Notes under the pieces: generated by a model | Told to the model about the DNA's origin: nothing | Seen by the model: only the letters and a program-made list of their open reading frames with translations | Database searches by the model: none | In this document: positions 40,079 through 49,988 of the stretch, piece after piece | Position numbering within the stretch: position 1 is the stretch's first letter | Layout of the letters: every line of letters starts with the position of its first letter | Source: Yoonia sp. GPGPB17 | Lineage (GTDB): Bacteria > Pseudomonadota > Alphaproteobacteria > Rhodobacterales > Rhodobacteraceae | Direction of reading: 5' to 3' | DNA length: 64,000 bases | Assembly (NCBI RefSeq): GCF_037892195.1 | Contig: NZ_JATACI010000002.1 | Location: forward strand, 1,240,001-1,304,000 | Translations under genes and position numbers: made by a program

Positions 40079-40483
40079 TTAGCGTAACAGCCAGCCAACG
40101 CGGGTATTTGCATCAATTTGAGCACGGCCAACGGTGCAATAACTGGCCTTTTGGTCCGGTACGACACCCAAACTGGCCAATTGCGCGCGGGCGATACCTT
40201 CCAGCCGGTCTTTCTCGGCATCATCATTGATGTAGGCATCGATCTCTGCGTCGGAGTAACCTAAATCACTGGCGTGTCTGCGCAGGGATTGCAGGTAATT
40301 CAGCCCGCGGAACAGGCGTGCGTTGATACCGTCACATTGCTCTGAGATTTCATAGGCCATGCCGACATAGATGATACCGTCGCGGACGGTGGCGACGTCT
40401 TTCAGCGCGGTTTGTGCCGAGATATGACCGGCGGAAAATACGGTGGCGAAGGCCACAACTGCGGCAAGGGCAAGCTTTTTCAT
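40079..40483 (-). CDS. DUF5333 family secreted protein
   Basis: 134 residues from ATG 40483 (MKKLALAAVVAFATVFSAG signal peptide). The mature chain has DGIIYVGMAYEISEQCDGIN and GYSDAEIDAYINDDAEKDRL, ending YCTVGRAQI. This matches my recollection of DUF5333, small periplasmic proteins carried in nuo operons of this order. Function is unknown. It lies 138 bases upstream of nuoG. Confidence 0.72.
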   Translation of the reverse strand: MKKLALAAVVAFATVFSAGHISAQTALKDVATVRDGIIYVGMAYEISEQCDGINARLFRGLNYLQSLRRHASDLGYSDAEIDAYINDDAEKDRLEGIARAQLASLGVVPDQKASYCTVGRAQIDANTRVGWLLR

Positions 40484-40575
40484 CTGCAATCTCCTGTACG
40501 GCAAGTTTTGTGCCGCTTTGTTGGATATGAGATCGCGCTTTCAGCGACGTTATTCAATATCAGTGGTTTGAAATC

Positions 40576-40592
40576 GGTGGCGTTACGCCACC
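40576..40592 (-). terminator. Perfect short hairpin between the DUF3291 and DUF5333 genes
   Basis: GGTGGCG (40576-40582), loop TTA, CGCCACC (40586-40592): a seven-base perfect stem. On the minus strand only a short GATTT follows, so termination would be weak. It could attenuate or stabilise the long nuo transcript. Confidence 0.35.
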
Positions 40593-40657
40593 TGCCCCAA
40601 GGCACGCGCCTTTAACCCATTGGCCCCAAATATATTTTGGCTTTCACCCTGCGCCTG

Positions 40658-41054
40658 CTAGATGCTCCACTTTTCCATGCCCTCGGCCACATTCGGCCGA
40701 TACCCCGGTGGCACCCACCGGCAGACCGAATCCCCGCTGTCACCCGGGACAAACCAATCCGATGCACCCTTCATGAACCGCGCATGCAGTGTTTTGGTCA
40801 CGAAACGATAGCGCGCGCCCGCATCCTCCCAAACTGACAAGGTGGAAGCGGTGTTAGGGCGGTCATAAAGTGCACCGTTAGGGTCTTCCTGAGCGTATTC
40901 CATATCATCGTCTGCCAGACGCTAGACAAACCCCGGGGCTGCGCGCGCCGATGGCATTGACCTGATCAACCGCATCCTCAAACCCCGCGATACGCTGATC
41001 ACCCCAAGGGTAGCGCAGCGTGCCAAAGTTGAATTCGGCCAGATAAACGGTCAT
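40658..41054 (-). pseudogene. DUF3291 family gene, broken copy
   Basis: ATG 41054 begins MTVYLAEFNFGTLRYPWGD and runs into a frame break at the C4G4 stretch 40931-40938, and just beyond it an in-frame TAG (40922-40924) replaces the Trp of PGFVW. The rest, to the stop at 40658, is well preserved (TASTLSVWEDAGARYRFVT, then HARFMKGASDWFV). It is a neighbouring paralogue of the intact DUF3291 gene at 41051-41503, whose stop it overlaps. With two lesions it is either a young pseudogene or an error cluster. Confidence 0.7.
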
Positions 41055-41503
41055 TGCACCGCATGGACGCGTAGCCAATCCCAGCCAAAGGCCTCTGCAC
41101 TGTCCCCGTGTTCTTCACGATAGCGCAGTTTCGCCAAAGCCTCATCCAGCGTGGGTTCTGTTCCTTCCGGCACCCACCACATCACAAAGTGCATCTGGAC
41201 GAGAGTTTCGAACCATTCTTTGCCACGGTCCATGAATTTGGTGTGCAGCGTATCGAACACAAAGGTTTGCAGTTGCGCGGGTGTTTCCCAGACCGACAGA
41301 TTGGCCACGAACTGTGGGTCACCATCAATACAGGCTTCGGTGTTGCCCCGGCCCGGTTCACCTGATCCTTCCATCATCCAGACAAAGCCCGGCATCCGTT
41401 TGCCAAGACCGTTGATCCGGTCGAGGTTATCCATAAATTCGGCCACGCGCGGATCATCGGTGGGGGCCAGCAAACGGCCGATGTTCAATTCTGTAAGATG
41501 CAT
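41051..41503 (-). CDS. DUF3291 family protein
   Basis: About 150 residues from ATG 41503 (MHLTELNIGRLLAPTDDPRV; an in-frame ATG lies at 41518). It is a dimeric alpha/beta-barrel (ABM)-like domain: PGFVWMMEGSG, VANLSVWETPAQLQTFVF, HFVMWWVPEGTEPTLDEA. Soluble, no known reaction. It shares fold and sequence blocks with the broken copy next to it, indicating a tandem duplication within the nuo operon. Confidence 0.75.
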   Translation of the reverse strand: MHLTELNIGRLLAPTDDPRVAEFMDNLDRINGLGKRMPGFVWMMEGSGEPGRGNTEACIDGDPQFVANLSVWETPAQLQTFVFDTLHTKFMDRGKEWFETLVQMHFVMWWVPEGTEPTLDEALAKLRYREEHGDSAEAFGWDWLRVHAVQ

Positions 41504-41519
41504 CTGGGGTCCTTTCACC

Positions 41520-41753
41520 TCAACGACGTCGTTGACGTGTCGGCGCTACGCCCGCCAGACCTTTGCGCACAAAAGCCAGCGTCAGAATGACACCGATCAC
41601 GCCCAGTCCAGCGGCGGTGGCATAGGCCCAGATCGGCGCAACCCCCGCCCGGACCGCGGCGACCGTAAACCAAGCAGGCAACCCGCAGATGGCAGATGTG
41701 ACAAGGGCCGCACCAAAACTTGCGGCCCCATCCAGAATATTGCGAAACGCCAT
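41520..41753 (-). CDS. Small two-helix membrane protein
   Basis: 77 residues with two hydrophobic helices (~14-34 and ~39-62) and a basic tail (TRQRRR). It has no known family. Orientation and tight packing between nuoF-side genes suggest it belongs to the nuo transcription unit. Confidence 0.55.
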   Translation of the reverse strand: MAFRNILDGAASFGAALVTSAICGLPAWFTVAAVRAGVAPIWAYATAAGLGVIGVILTLAFVRKGLAGVAPTRQRRR

Positions 41754-41760
41754 TGCCGAC

Positions 41761-42162
41761 TTAGGCCGGGATCAGCAACGCGCTTAACCCTGACCCTTCC
41801 AGTAGCTCAGCATCACCAGCCGGACAAAGATCGTCGGAACTGAGTTCGACACCGTGCTTCACTTCGAAGCTGCGCTTGCTGACGTCTGTCTCCAACTCAA
41901 TACCAGCCCGTTGGCTGTTGGATGCAAGTGATCCGCGCCCAACTTCGTTGCGTGCAGCGTTCAACGCGGCATCGAGCCCGGCATCATAGCTATAGCGCGC
42001 GCAGTTCTGCGCGATCTGGTTCGCGATCGTCAGGTTCGCATAATACTGTGGCGTCGACATATTGAACAGCTTCTGCGCCGCTGGATCATCGATACTACGC
42101 CCACCTGTTGCACAAGCGGCCAGTGTCAAAGCCGCGCCAAGCATCAATCCACGTGTCATCAT
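41761..42162 (-). CDS. Hypothetical lipoprotein upstream of nuoF's stop
   Basis: 133 residues with lipobox LAAC at ~17. The mature part includes [21 protein letters not shown] and ends in [15 protein letters not shown]. It overlaps the nuoF stop by ATGA, so translation is probably coupled. Function unknown. Confidence 0.62.
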   Translation of the reverse strand: MMTRGLMLGAALTLAACATGGRSIDDPAAQKLFNMSTPQYYANLTIANQIAQNCARYSYDAGLDAALNAARNEVGRGSLASNSQRAGIELETDVSKRSFEVKHGVELSSDDLCPAGDAELLEGSGLSALLIPA

Positions 42163-43445
42163 TCTGCTGCCATCCCTGCCATGCGTTTGTCCTTGATCCG
42201 GTCCTCAATCTCGTCCCGGAAGTTCTTGATCAAGCCCTGGATCGGCCATGCGGCCGCATCGCCCAGCGCACAAATCGTATGTCCTTCAACCTGTTTTGTC
42301 ACGTCGAGCAGCATGTCGATTTCTTCGACGCTCGCGTTGCCTTCGACCAAGCGCGCCATCACGCGCATCATCCAACCGGTGCCTTCACGGCATGGCGTAC
42401 ATTGCCCGCAGCTTTCGTGCTTGTAGAATTTCGACAGGCGCCAGATCGCTTTGATCATGTCGGTCGAATTGTCCATCACGATGACCGCTGCAGTGCCAAG
42501 TGATGATCCCTTTTCCTTCAGCGCATCAAAATCCATCACCGCATCGCGCATATTTTCGCCGCGCACGCAGGGCACCGAAGACCCGCCGGGGATCACCGCT
42601 TTGAGGTTGTCCCAGCCGCCACGAATGCCACCACAGTGCTTTTCGATCAGCTCCTCAAAGGAAATCGACATTTCCTCTTCGACGACACATGGGTTGTTCA
42701 CATGGCCAGAAATCGCAAACAGCTTGGTGCCTGCATTGTTCGGACGGCCCATGGATGCGAACCATTCCCCACCACGGCGCAGAATTGTTGGCACGACAGC
42801 AATTGATTCCACGTTGTTCACTGTGGTTGGGCAACCATATAGACCGGCACCTGCAGGGAATGGCGGCTTCATCCGCGGCATGCCCTTTTTGCCTTCCAGG
42901 CTTTCCAGCAGCGCGGTTTCCTCACCACAGATATAGGCCCCGGCCCCATGGGTCAGGTAGATGTCGAACGGCCAGCCAGATTTTGCTGCATTCGGACCAA
43001 CCAACCCAGCCTCGTAGCATTCATCGATGGCCGCTTGCAGCGCCTCTTTCTCGCGGATGTACTCGCCGCGGATGTAGATATAGCAGGCATTCGCATTCAT
43101 CGCGAAGCTGGCAATCAGGCAGCCTTCGATCAGTGTATGCGGATCGTGGCGCATGATTTCGCGGTCTTTGCATGTACCCGGTTCGGACTCGTCAGCATTG
43201 ACGACCAGATAGGCCGGACGCCCATCGCTTTCCTTGGGCATGAATGACCACTTCAGACCGGTCGGGAAACCCGCCCCACCCCGGCCGCGCAGGCCAGAGG
43301 CTTTCATTTCATTGATGATCCAGTCACGCCCCTTTTTGATGATGTCGGCGGTGCCATCCCAGTGGCCCCGCGCCTGCGCGCCTTTTAGCGTGCGGTCATG
43401 CATCCCGTACAGGTTGGTGAAAATCCGGTTCTCATCTTTGAGCAT
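42159..43445 (-). CDS. nuoF: NADH-quinone oxidoreductase subunit F
   Basis: 428 residues, the NADH- and FMN-binding subunit. NADH-binding [19 protein letters not shown] (~54-72), FMN site [19 protein letters not shown], and the N3 cluster motif [13 protein letters not shown]. Length and motifs are standard. Its ATG touches the DUF5337 gene stop. Confidence 0.96.
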   Translation of the reverse strand: MLKDENRIFTNLYGMHDRTLKGAQARGHWDGTADIIKKGRDWIINEMKASGLRGRGGAGFPTGLKWSFMPKESDGRPAYLVVNADESEPGTCKDREIMRHDPHTLIEGCLIASFAMNANACYIYIRGEYIREKEALQAAIDECYEAGLVGPNAAKSGWPFDIYLTHGAGAYICGEETALLESLEGKKGMPRMKPPFPAGAGLYGCPTTVNNVESIAVVPTILRRGGEWFASMGRPNNAGTKLFAISGHVNNPCVVEEEMSISFEELIEKHCGGIRGGWDNLKAVIPGGSSVPCVRGENMRDAVMDFDALKEKGSSLGTAAVIVMDNSTDMIKAIWRLSKFYKHESCGQCTPCREGTGWMMRVMARLVEGNASVEEIDMLLDVTKQVEGHTICALGDAAAWPIQGLIKNFRDEIEDRIKDKRMAGMAAE

Positions 43446-43675
43446 CAGTCATCGCCCTTGTCGTTTTGGCGCGCGCGCCAGAGTTGGTAGGTCTGCCACA
43501 GGGCAAACCCGAAACCGGCGAGCGCTGCAAGGTCAAAAAGCGCGCGTGTGCGGTTGGACCAGTTATATTCTGCTCCAAGCATGATCGCCAAGACCCAGAA
43601 AACACCCGTTCCGGCAACAATCAACGCGACGCGTTGTCCGGCCTTCCCCTGATTGGTGTTTCCGTGCTGGGTCAT
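43445..43675 (-). CDS. DUF5337 family small membrane protein
   Basis: 76 residues with two helices: [19 protein letters not shown] and [20 protein letters not shown], separated by a short [10 protein letters not shown] loop, with an acidic end. This matches the DUF5337 proteins found beside nuoF in Rhodobacterales, possibly a complex I accessory or assembly component (inference). Confidence 0.72.
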   Translation of the reverse strand: MTQHGNTNQGKAGQRVALIVAGTGVFWVLAIMLGAEYNWSNRTRALFDLAALAGFGFALWQTYQLWRARQNDKGDD

Positions 43676-43690
43676 GGCCGTTGGTTCGCT

Positions 43691-44350
43691 CTAGTAAACG
43701 TCGCCCTTGTCGACCTTCTTGGAGAACTCGGTTGTGCCGCCAGCGGCAAGCACCTTGGCCTGCTCCACCCAGTTGTCACGGGTCGCGCGGCCTTTGAAGC
43801 CCTCCAAATTGTCGTCAATCCAGGCCTGTTCTTTCGGGCCCCAGGTCGAGATCTGATCGAAGTGGTAAATGCCCATGCCGTGCAGGGTTTTTTCGAGCTT
43901 GGGGCCAACGCCCTTGATCTGCTTAAGGTCATCCGGGCCGCCTTCGCGTGCGGCGCTGAGGAACTCTGGTGTGCCATCGTCAGACGCAGCCGGGGCCTCG
44001 GCAACTGGTGTTGGTTCGGGTGCTGGTGCCGGTTCGGGCGCGGGGGTCGGTTCGGGCGCGGGGGTCGGTTCTGCCGCAGCTGCGGGCGCCGGCGCAGCAG
44101 GCGCGGCTGTTGGTGCAGGCGCGGCGGCGGGGGCTTTTGCGACGGGCGCCTCAACCGTATTGGGGCCCGGTGCGGGGTCACGCCAGCCGATCGCAAGGAC
44201 AATCGCCGCGATTACGCCAACAAGACCGCCAATGCATACGGACGCAAACAGCGAGAAATCATAAAGAACGAGTGCAACTCCGGCTGCAATAATGGCAAAT
44301 AAGGCCGCGACGGCGAGGATGCCTAGGCTGATCGGTGCTGTATCTTTCAT
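43691..44350 (-). CDS. Membrane-anchored helix-hairpin-helix protein with Pro/Ala/Glu linker
   Basis: 219 residues. Two N-terminal helices (~8-31 and ~36-54) anchor it, a Pro-Ala-Glu low-complexity linker (~60-125) follows, then a C-terminal domain DDLKQIKGVGPKLEKTLHGMG, YHFDQISTWGPKEQAWID, similar to the tail of NuoE in the next gene. The HhH-like motif GVGPKLE usually binds nucleic acid, but here it may serve in protein contacts within complex I. Confidently a real gene; role inferred. Confidence 0.72.
   Translation of the reverse strand: MKDTAPISLGILAVAALFAIIAAGVALVLYDFSLFASVCIGGLVGVIAAIVLAIGWRDPAPGPNTVEAPVAKAPAAAPAPTAAPAAPAPAAAAEPTPAPEPTPAPEPAPAPEPTPVAEAPAASDDGTPEFLSAAREGGPDDLKQIKGVGPKLEKTLHGMGIYHFDQISTWGPKEQAWIDDNLEGFKGRATRDNWVEQAKVLAAGGTTEFSKKVDKGDVY
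44013..44066. repeat. Three 18-bp tandem repeats encoding Pro/Ala/Glu linker
   Basis: Units 44013-44030, 44031-44048 and 44049-44066. The second and third are identical and the first differs at a few positions. On the minus strand each encodes a six-residue TPAPEP/APAPEP-type unit of the linker, so copy-number change would keep frame. Confidence 0.7.
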
Positions 44351-44539
44351 CGTATCTTTTCTCCCTCAGGTGGCCGCGGTGCGGCCTTGCAGATATCACG
44401 CGCTCTGCCTGGGGCATTTCGACCCAAATGCGCGCTCCCCCCACATCTCTACCCGAAACTTTGCCGCTGGGTAAAGAAATACCGCAAAACAACTACATGC
44501 ACGCAGGTGGATCACTATGAACCGCGCAAGGAATACGCG

Positions 44540-45598
44540 TCATCTGGCCTTTGCAAGCTCTGCCGCTTGTGCCATCCAATCGTCGCGCTCAATGCGCCCC
44601 TTGAACTTCAAACGGCTGTCGACCCATGCGACTTCATCCGCGGTCCATTTGGCGATCTGGTCAAAGTGCCAGAAGCCCAGTTCGTTCAACACGGCTTCCA
44701 GCTTTGGTCCGACACCGCTGATCTTTTTGAGGTCATCGGCACTGCCATCGCGTGGTGCAGACAGCGTTTCAGGCGGGGTTTCCACGGCAGACGGCGCAGG
44801 CTTTGGCGCCGCTTTCGCTGGCTTGTGTGTGGCGGCCTTAGGTGTCGGTTTTGCGGGTTTTGACTTCGGCGACGACGCCGCTTTGGCGTCCTTCACCCAA
44901 GGGGTCAGCAAGGGCACTTCGGTGCCATCAATGCGCTTGACCGTATCGCCAATATCTGTGGCCAATTGCGCGCTGGCGTTATACTGGGTCTTGCCACTGT
45001 CATAGTCTTTCAGGCTGGTCAGCCCTTTGAGTGGCTCCGCCGCATAGCGCCCGTTCTGTGGGCCGGGTGTGGGCACGCGACCGGCGGCCAGTTCATCAAT
45101 GATCTCGCTCAAACGCTCGGTCGTGAGATCCTCGTAGTAGTCTTTGCCAATCTGCGCCATGGGTGCGTTTGCACAGGACCCGAGGCACTCGACCTCTTCC
45201 CAAGAAAACTTTCCATCCGCCGACAGCGCATGCGGTTTGTCCGCGATCTTGTCTTTGCAGACTCCGATAAGATCTTCTGCACCACAAATCATGCAGGACA
45301 GCGTGCCACAAACCTGAATATGCGCAACAGAGCCAACAGGTTGCAATTGGAACATGAAGTAGAACGATGCCACTTCCAGCGCACGAATGTAGGCAAGGTC
45401 CAACATGGCCGCGACGTGTTCAATCGCCGGGCGGGACAGCCAACCTTCCTGCTCTTGCGCGCGCCACAGGATCGGGATGATTGCCGAGGCCTGACGCCCT
45501 TCGGGAAACTTCTTTATCTGCGCTTCTGCCCATTTTTGATTATCAGGCGTAAAAGCAAATGTCTCTGGCTGGTCGTGGTACAGGCGGCGTAGCATCAA
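44540..45598 (-). CDS. nuoE: NADH-quinone oxidoreductase subunit E with C-terminal HhH extension
   Basis: 352 residues, about twice the E. coli length. Residues ~1-190 are the 2Fe-2S thioredoxin-like subunit: [14 protein letters not shown] and [11 protein letters not shown] supply the four cluster Cys. A Lys/Pro/Ala-rich linker (~255-285) leads to a terminal domain [41 protein letters not shown]. Extended NuoE is known in Rhodobacter. The tail resembles the C-terminus of the neighbouring membrane-anchored protein. Confidence 0.92.
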   Translation of the reverse strand: MMLRRLYHDQPETFAFTPDNQKWAEAQIKKFPEGRQASAIIPILWRAQEQEGWLSRPAIEHVAAMLDLAYIRALEVASFYFMFQLQPVGSVAHIQVCGTLSCMICGAEDLIGVCKDKIADKPHALSADGKFSWEEVECLGSCANAPMAQIGKDYYEDLTTERLSEIIDELAAGRVPTPGPQNGRYAAEPLKGLTSLKDYDSGKTQYNASAQLATDIGDTVKRIDGTEVPLLTPWVKDAKAASSPKSKPAKPTPKAATHKPAKAAPKPAPSAVETPPETLSAPRDGSADDLKKISGVGPKLEAVLNELGFWHFDQIAKWTADEVAWVDSRLKFKGRIERDDWMAQAAELAKAR

Positions 45599-45691
45599 GT
45601 CTTTCCGGTCACATCGTTAAGGCGAACCGAGGTTCACCGAATTTTCATCTCTCCCCTAACATACCGGCCACGCCGGGCAAGGGATTTGTCG

Positions 45692-46003
45692 TCAGGCGCA
45701 GACACCAGAGGTCACGCGAAAGGCTTCGCCATCGATCTCACCGCGTCCTTCGGCGCGCAATTCGGTCATGACGCGCGCAAGATCTTCGCGCGACAGCACG
45801 GCGTCGGCCATAACGACGTCGGTATTGGCGCTCGTCAACGAACAGCCGTTGGCGGCCACACTGGTCACAAAGCGTTCTTTGGCGGACAGAGGCGCTTCGA
45901 TCGGTTCAGGGTCTGGTATTGTGGGCCCGGGCAGCGGGACAACGATCGGCACAGCACAGGCAGAGAGTGCAAGGCAGGCAACAACGGTCATGGAACGGAT
46001 CAT
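45692..46003 (-). CDS. Hypothetical small lipoprotein
   Basis: About 103 residues from ATG 46003 (MIRSMTVVACLALSAC lipobox). A proline-rich stretch follows, then FVTSVAANGCSLTSANTDVV and FRVTSGVCA, with two cysteines that may pair. No family is recognised. It overlaps the upstream small membrane gene and is in the nuo unit. Confidence 0.58.
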   Translation of the reverse strand: MIRSMTVVACLALSACAVPIVVPLPGPTIPDPEPIEAPLSAKERFVTSVAANGCSLTSANTDVVMADAVLSREDLARVMTELRAEGRGEIDGEAFRVTSGVCA

Positions 46004-46017
46004 TTCAAGCTTCCTTC

Positions 46018-46215
46018 TCAATTTTCAGCCGCAGGTGGCGCTATGCTGAACACATCCGTCAGACCATAAACCAGTATGAACACCGAAACGGCCAGCCCAC
46101 TCACACCACCGACAAATATACCAGCCATCCGGCCCCGAAACATCCGCGACACGATCGCCGAGACGAAAAATCCCAAGGCGACAAGCAGCCCAAGGATCAG
46201 ATCGCCCAGTGTCAT
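46018..46215 (-). CDS. Small two-helix membrane protein after nuoD
   Basis: 65 residues with helices ~4-22 and ~31-52. Its ATG overlaps the nuoD stop by ATGA, supporting real translation. No function is known. Confidence 0.55.
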   Translation of the reverse strand: MTLGDLILGLLVALGFFVSAIVSRMFRGRMAGIFVGGVSGLAVSVFILVYGLTDVFSIAPPAAEN

Positions 46216-47450
46216 CTGTCGATCTCACCGAAAACGACGTCCATCGTTCCGATAATCGCACTCACATCAGCCAATTGGTGGCCTTTGCAGATATAGTCCA
46301 TCGCTTGCAGGTGAAGATAGCCCGGCGCGCGCAGCTTGGCGCGATACGGCTGGTTTGTGCCGTCGGCCACCAGATAAACGCCGAATTCGCCCTTCGGCGC
46401 CTCAACGGCCGCATAAACCTCGCCCGCGGGCACGTGGAACCCTTCGGTATAAAGCTTGAAGTGGTGGATCAGCGCTTCCATCGAGGTCTTCATCTCGCCC
46501 CGTGTCGGCGGCGTCATCTTGCCGCGTGCTATAATATCACCCTTCTCGTGGCGCAGCTTTTCACAGGCCTGACGGATGATGTGGACGGATTGGCGCATCT
46601 CTTCCATGCGGACCAGATAGCGGTCGTAGCAATCGCCGTTCTTGCCCACGGGGATCTGGAACTCGAACTCATCGTAACATTCGTAGGGCTGTGCACGCCG
46701 CAGGTCCCATGCAAGGCCGGAACCACGCACCATCACGCCAGAGAAGCTCCAGTTCTGGATATCTTCCTCGGTCACGATGCCGATATCCGCGTTGCGCTGC
46801 TTGAAGATGCGGTTCTCGGTCAGCAAGCCGTCGATATCTTCAAGAACCTTGGGGAACTCAATTGCCCAAGTGTCGATATCTTCGACCAGTTCATCCGGCA
46901 GGTCCTGATGCACGCCGCCGGGACGGAAATAAGCCGCATGCAGACGGGCTCCGCAGGCACGCTCATAGAATACCATCAGCTTTTCACGCTCTTCAAAACC
47001 CCAGAGCGGTGGTGTCAGCGCGCCGACGTCCATCGCCTGCGTTGTCACGTTCAGCAGGTGGTTCAGCACCCGGCCAATCTCGGAATAAAGTACCCGGATC
47101 AAGGATGCACGGCGCGGCACTTCGGTGCCTGTCAGCTTTTCGATGGCCAGACACCACGCGTGTTCCTGGTTCATCGGGGCGACATAATCCAGCCGGTCGA
47201 AATACGGCAGGTTCTGCAGATACGTGCGGCTTTCCATCAGCTTTTCGGTGCCACGGTGCAGCAGGCCGATATGTGGGTCACAGCGTTCTACGATTTCACC
47301 GTCCAGCTCCAGCACCAGACGCAAAACGCCGTGGGCTGCCGGGTGTTGCGGGCCGAAGTTGATGTTGAAATTTCTGATCTGCTGCTCGTCTGTGGCCGCA
47401 TCAGATGACCCATCATCATAGATATTTGTACGAATATCGCCGTCCATCAT
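46212..47450 (-). CDS. nuoD: NADH-quinone oxidoreductase subunit D
   Basis: 412 residues, 49-kDa quinone-site subunit. [21 protein letters not shown] is the conserved N-terminal loop that lines the quinone pocket. [22 protein letters not shown] and the C-terminal DVVFGEIDR are also standard. The ORF is intact and separate from nuoC. Confidence 0.96.
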   Translation of the reverse strand: MMDGDIRTNIYDDGSSDAATDEQQIRNFNINFGPQHPAAHGVLRLVLELDGEIVERCDPHIGLLHRGTEKLMESRTYLQNLPYFDRLDYVAPMNQEHAWCLAIEKLTGTEVPRRASLIRVLYSEIGRVLNHLLNVTTQAMDVGALTPPLWGFEEREKLMVFYERACGARLHAAYFRPGGVHQDLPDELVEDIDTWAIEFPKVLEDIDGLLTENRIFKQRNADIGIVTEEDIQNWSFSGVMVRGSGLAWDLRRAQPYECYDEFEFQIPVGKNGDCYDRYLVRMEEMRQSVHIIRQACEKLRHEKGDIIARGKMTPPTRGEMKTSMEALIHHFKLYTEGFHVPAGEVYAAVEAPKGEFGVYLVADGTNQPYRAKLRAPGYLHLQAMDYICKGHQLADVSAIIGTMDVVFGEIDR

Positions 47451-47453
47451 GGC

Positions 47454-48347
47454 TCAAGCCCTCGCTAAATTGTCTTGCCACCGCTGTGGCAGGGGGCCGA
47501 CATTGCGGGCCACCCATTCGTAGTGTGCGTTCAATAGTCCCAAGGCTCGCGGGCGCAGTTTGTCCAGCATCACAACCTCTGGTCCTTCATTGGCCGCCCG
47601 TGCGACCTCAGGCTTGACCGGTGCTATGCCCAGAAAAGCGCAGACCCGCGCCAGCCCTTCGGGTGTGAATAGATCTTCAGCAAACTGGATCAACAGGCGT
47701 TCCTGCGGAATCACCCGACGCAGCTTGCGAATGATCTTGGGATAGTCACCCCGCTCAAGGATATGTGTCTCCTGACCCCGGTTCAGGATACGGTAGAGGA
47801 TGTTGTTGGATTTCTTTTCATACTGCTCATGCGGTTGCCGCTGCCGACGCGCCTGCATGCGGATATGCGACCAGAGCCGGTCCAGCGGATCGCGGATGAG
47901 ATAAAGAAACTTTGTCGCGGGCGAGAGATCGCGCATACGGGCGAGATCATCATCGGACAGGGTGGCGTAGTTTGGCGTGATGTCTGCAACAACTTTCGCG
48001 CCGTCGCGCCCGTCCATCAGCCAAGCAGCGTAGGCGCTGTCATCGGCACGATCACTTTCAAGCGCAGCGATCAGCGCTTTCATCTCATTGATGCGACGGT
48101 CCATGTTTCCAACCTGCCAGTCGCGGCCCGCTTCTGTAGCGTCGGCCTTAGCTTCGCGCATCTCGCGCAGGCGGACACGGTAGGCAACAAGCTGTTTTTC
48201 GCGCTTGTCCGCGTCAAAGGTATCCCAATAGTGCGCTTCTTTCACCGCAGGCATCGCACATTCAGGATGATCATGCAGGTAACGATAAAGCCAGGTTGTC
48301 CCCGCCTTTGTCGCACCAACGCAGTAAAGAAGAGTGGGCGGCGCCAT
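47454..48347 (-). CDS. Sulfotransferase family protein inserted between nuoC and nuoD
   Basis: 297 residues. The PAPS 5'-phosphosulfate loop is GATKAGTTWLYRYL (~residues 11-24) and the 3'-phosphate motif is LIRDPLDRLWSH (~147-158). A coiled stretch between them (~55-90) is lysine/arginine rich. It is predicted to transfer sulfate to a carbohydrate, lipid or small molecule. It overlaps nuoC by a base and lies three bases from nuoD, yet has no known tie to complex I. It is probably a cargo gene of the operon. Confidence 0.82.
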   Translation of the reverse strand: MAPPTLLYCVGATKAGTTWLYRYLHDHPECAMPAVKEAHYWDTFDADKREKQLVAYRVRLREMREAKADATEAGRDWQVGNMDRRINEMKALIAALESDRADDSAYAAWLMDGRDGAKVVADITPNYATLSDDDLARMRDLSPATKFLYLIRDPLDRLWSHIRMQARRQRQPHEQYEKKSNNILYRILNRGQETHILERGDYPKIIRKLRRVIPQERLLIQFAEDLFTPEGLARVCAFLGIAPVKPEVARAANEGPEVVMLDKLRPRALGLLNAHYEWVARNVGPLPQRWQDNLARA

Positions 48348-48958
48348 CAGCCGGCTTTCTCTTCTGTCTTCTCGTCACCGGGCAGAATGTACTCCGCACC
48401 CTCCCATGGGGACATGAAATCAAACTGGCGGTATTCCTGTACCAGGCTGACGGGTTCGTAGACGACGCGCTTTTGCACTTCGTCATAGCGCACTTCGGTA
48501 TAGCCTGTTGTCGGGAAATCCTTGCGCAGCGGGTGCCCGCGGAAACCGTAGTCCGTCAAGATTCGGCGCAAATCGGGGTGGCCGGAGAACAGGATGCCGA
48601 ACATATCAAACACCTCGCGCTCAAACCAATTGGCCGATGGGTGCACAGACATGATGGAGGGCAGCATGTCTTCTTCGCGGATCTGAACCCGCAGGCGAAT
48701 GCGGTGGTTCTGATACATGCTCAAGAAGTGGTAGACGACATCAAAACGCTTGGCCCGGCTAGGGTAGTCGACCGCGGTGATGTCGATGAGCGATGAGAAA
48801 TTGCAGGTTGCATCGTTCTTGAGGAACTCAACAAAGCTTACCAGCGAAGATGGGGCCACCGTCACGGTCAGCTCGTCATGGGCGACTTCCCAGGACAGCA
48901 CGCAATCGGTCCGCTTCAGCTCCAGATGGGTGCCGAGTTCTTGCAGGGCTTCAGTCAT
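48347..48958 (-). CDS. nuoC: NADH-quinone oxidoreductase subunit C
   Basis: 203 residues from ATG 48958 (MTEALQELG; the frame is open to 48979). [20 protein letters not shown] and the signature [20 protein letters not shown] are diagnostic, and [14 protein letters not shown] follows. An acidic/lysine tail ends the protein. Confidence 0.95.
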   Translation of the reverse strand: MTEALQELGTHLELKRTDCVLSWEVAHDELTVTVAPSSLVSFVEFLKNDATCNFSSLIDITAVDYPSRAKRFDVVYHFLSMYQNHRIRLRVQIREEDMLPSIMSVHPSANWFEREVFDMFGILFSGHPDLRRILTDYGFRGHPLRKDFPTTGYTEVRYDEVQKRVVYEPVSLVQEYRQFDFMSPWEGAEYILPGDEKTEEKAG

Positions 48959-48979
48959 ATCTAAATCCTTTCGCCGCAA

Positions 48980-49501
48980 TCAGCGGACGATTGTCCCGGT
49001 CCGGCGCATCTTGCGCTGCAATTGTAGGATGCCATACAGCAGCGCCTCAGCCGTTGGCGGGCAACCCGGCACGTAGACATCTACCGGCACGATCCGGTCA
49101 CAGCCGCGTACAACAGAATAGCTGTAGTGATAATAGCCACCACCGTTCGCACAGGACCCCATCGAGATCACGTAACGCGGTTCTGGCATCTGGTCGTAAA
49201 CCTTGCGCAGCGCGGGGGCCATTTTGTTGGTCAGCGTACCCGCCACGATCATCAGGTCAGACTGGCGTGGGGACGCACGTGGCGCGGTGCCAAACCGCTC
49301 AAGGTCATAACGCGGCATGGAGGTATGCATCATCTCGACAGCGCAGCAGGCCAGACCAAAGGTCATCCAATGAAGCGACCCGGTGCGGGCCCAGTTCACG
49401 ATGTCAGCGGTTGAGGTGACAAGAAAACCCTTGTCCTGCAATTCTGAATTAATCAGCTGTGCGCCATGCTCTTTGTCAGCGCCCACTGCAGTTCCGGTCA
49501 T
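48980..49501 (-). CDS. nuoB: NADH-quinone oxidoreductase subunit B
   Basis: 173 residues from ATG 49501, which overlaps the nuoA stop (TGATG). Cluster N2 ligands are in [22 protein letters not shown] and [13 protein letters not shown]. The long upstream open frame is a by-product of nuoA. Standard PSST subunit. Confidence 0.95.
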   Translation of the reverse strand: MTGTAVGADKEHGAQLINSELQDKGFLVTSTADIVNWARTGSLHWMTFGLACCAVEMMHTSMPRYDLERFGTAPRASPRQSDLMIVAGTLTNKMAPALRKVYDQMPEPRYVISMGSCANGGGYYHYSYSVVRGCDRIVPVDVYVPGCPPTAEALLYGILQLQRKMRRTGTIVR

Positions 49502-49866
49502 CACTCCCATTCGAGTGCCCCTTTCTTCCATTCGTAGGCAAAGCCGATGGTCAGCACACCAAGGAACACCATCATCGACCAGAAGCCCACCATGCTGACA
49601 TCTTGGAACGCAACCGCCCAAGGGAACAGGAACGCGACTTCGAGGTCAAAGATGATGAAAAGGATCGCTACTAGATAGAAGCGCACATCAAATTTCATCC
49701 GCGCGTCATCAAACGCGTTAAATCCGCATTCGTAGGCGGATACTTTTTCAGGGTCCGGGTTGCGCACCGCGACGACGGCAGCGGCGAGGATCAGGATCAG
49801 GCCCAGCGCAATCGCAAGCCCCAAAAAGATCATGATCGGCAGGTATTCAGAAAGCATTTCCTGCAA
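49501..49866 (-). CDS. nuoA: NADH-quinone oxidoreductase subunit A, first gene of the nuo operon
   Basis: 121 residues, three helices. [20 protein letters not shown] and [13 protein letters not shown] are the family blocks. TTG 49866 ([10 protein letters not shown]) is preferred: AAAGGA lies seven bases before it, whereas ATG 49857 has too short a spacing. Longer frames to 49944 would overlap the likely promoter. Confidence 0.93.
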   Translation of the reverse strand: MQEMLSEYLPIMIFLGLAIALGLILILAAAVVAVRNPDPEKVSAYECGFNAFDDARMKFDVRFYLVAILFIIFDLEVAFLFPWAVAFQDVSMVGFWSMMVFLGVLTIGFAYEWKKGALEWE

Positions 49867-49923
49867 GGGGTGTTCCTTTCGGCTCGGCCCGCACGGTGGC
49901 GCGCCGTCTGTTGGCTGCCAGAT

Positions 49924-49952
49924 GCATACCTTTGCCACCCCCAAGGGTCAAC
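49924..49952 (-). promoter_or_regulatory. Probable sigma-70 promoter of the nuo operon
   Basis: On the minus strand TTGACC (49952-49947), a 17-base spacer, then TATGCA (49929-49924). The -35 box is near consensus, and the -10 matches in TAT only. Transcription would start near 49917, about 50 bases before the nuoA TTG. It is the only good candidate I found between the upstream gene and nuoA. Confidence 0.5.
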
Positions 49953-49988
49953 CAAGCGGAATGTCACAGATGACGAATTTGAAAGGTT

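Noticed and set aside
46209..47408. A 399-codon plus-strand open frame opposite nuoD (and 32535-33656 opposite nuoL, 29627-30310 opposite nuoN)
   Set aside because: These are antisense mirrors of strongly conserved genes in GC-rich DNA. Their translations are rich in His/Arg/Gln with no domain and no independent start signals.
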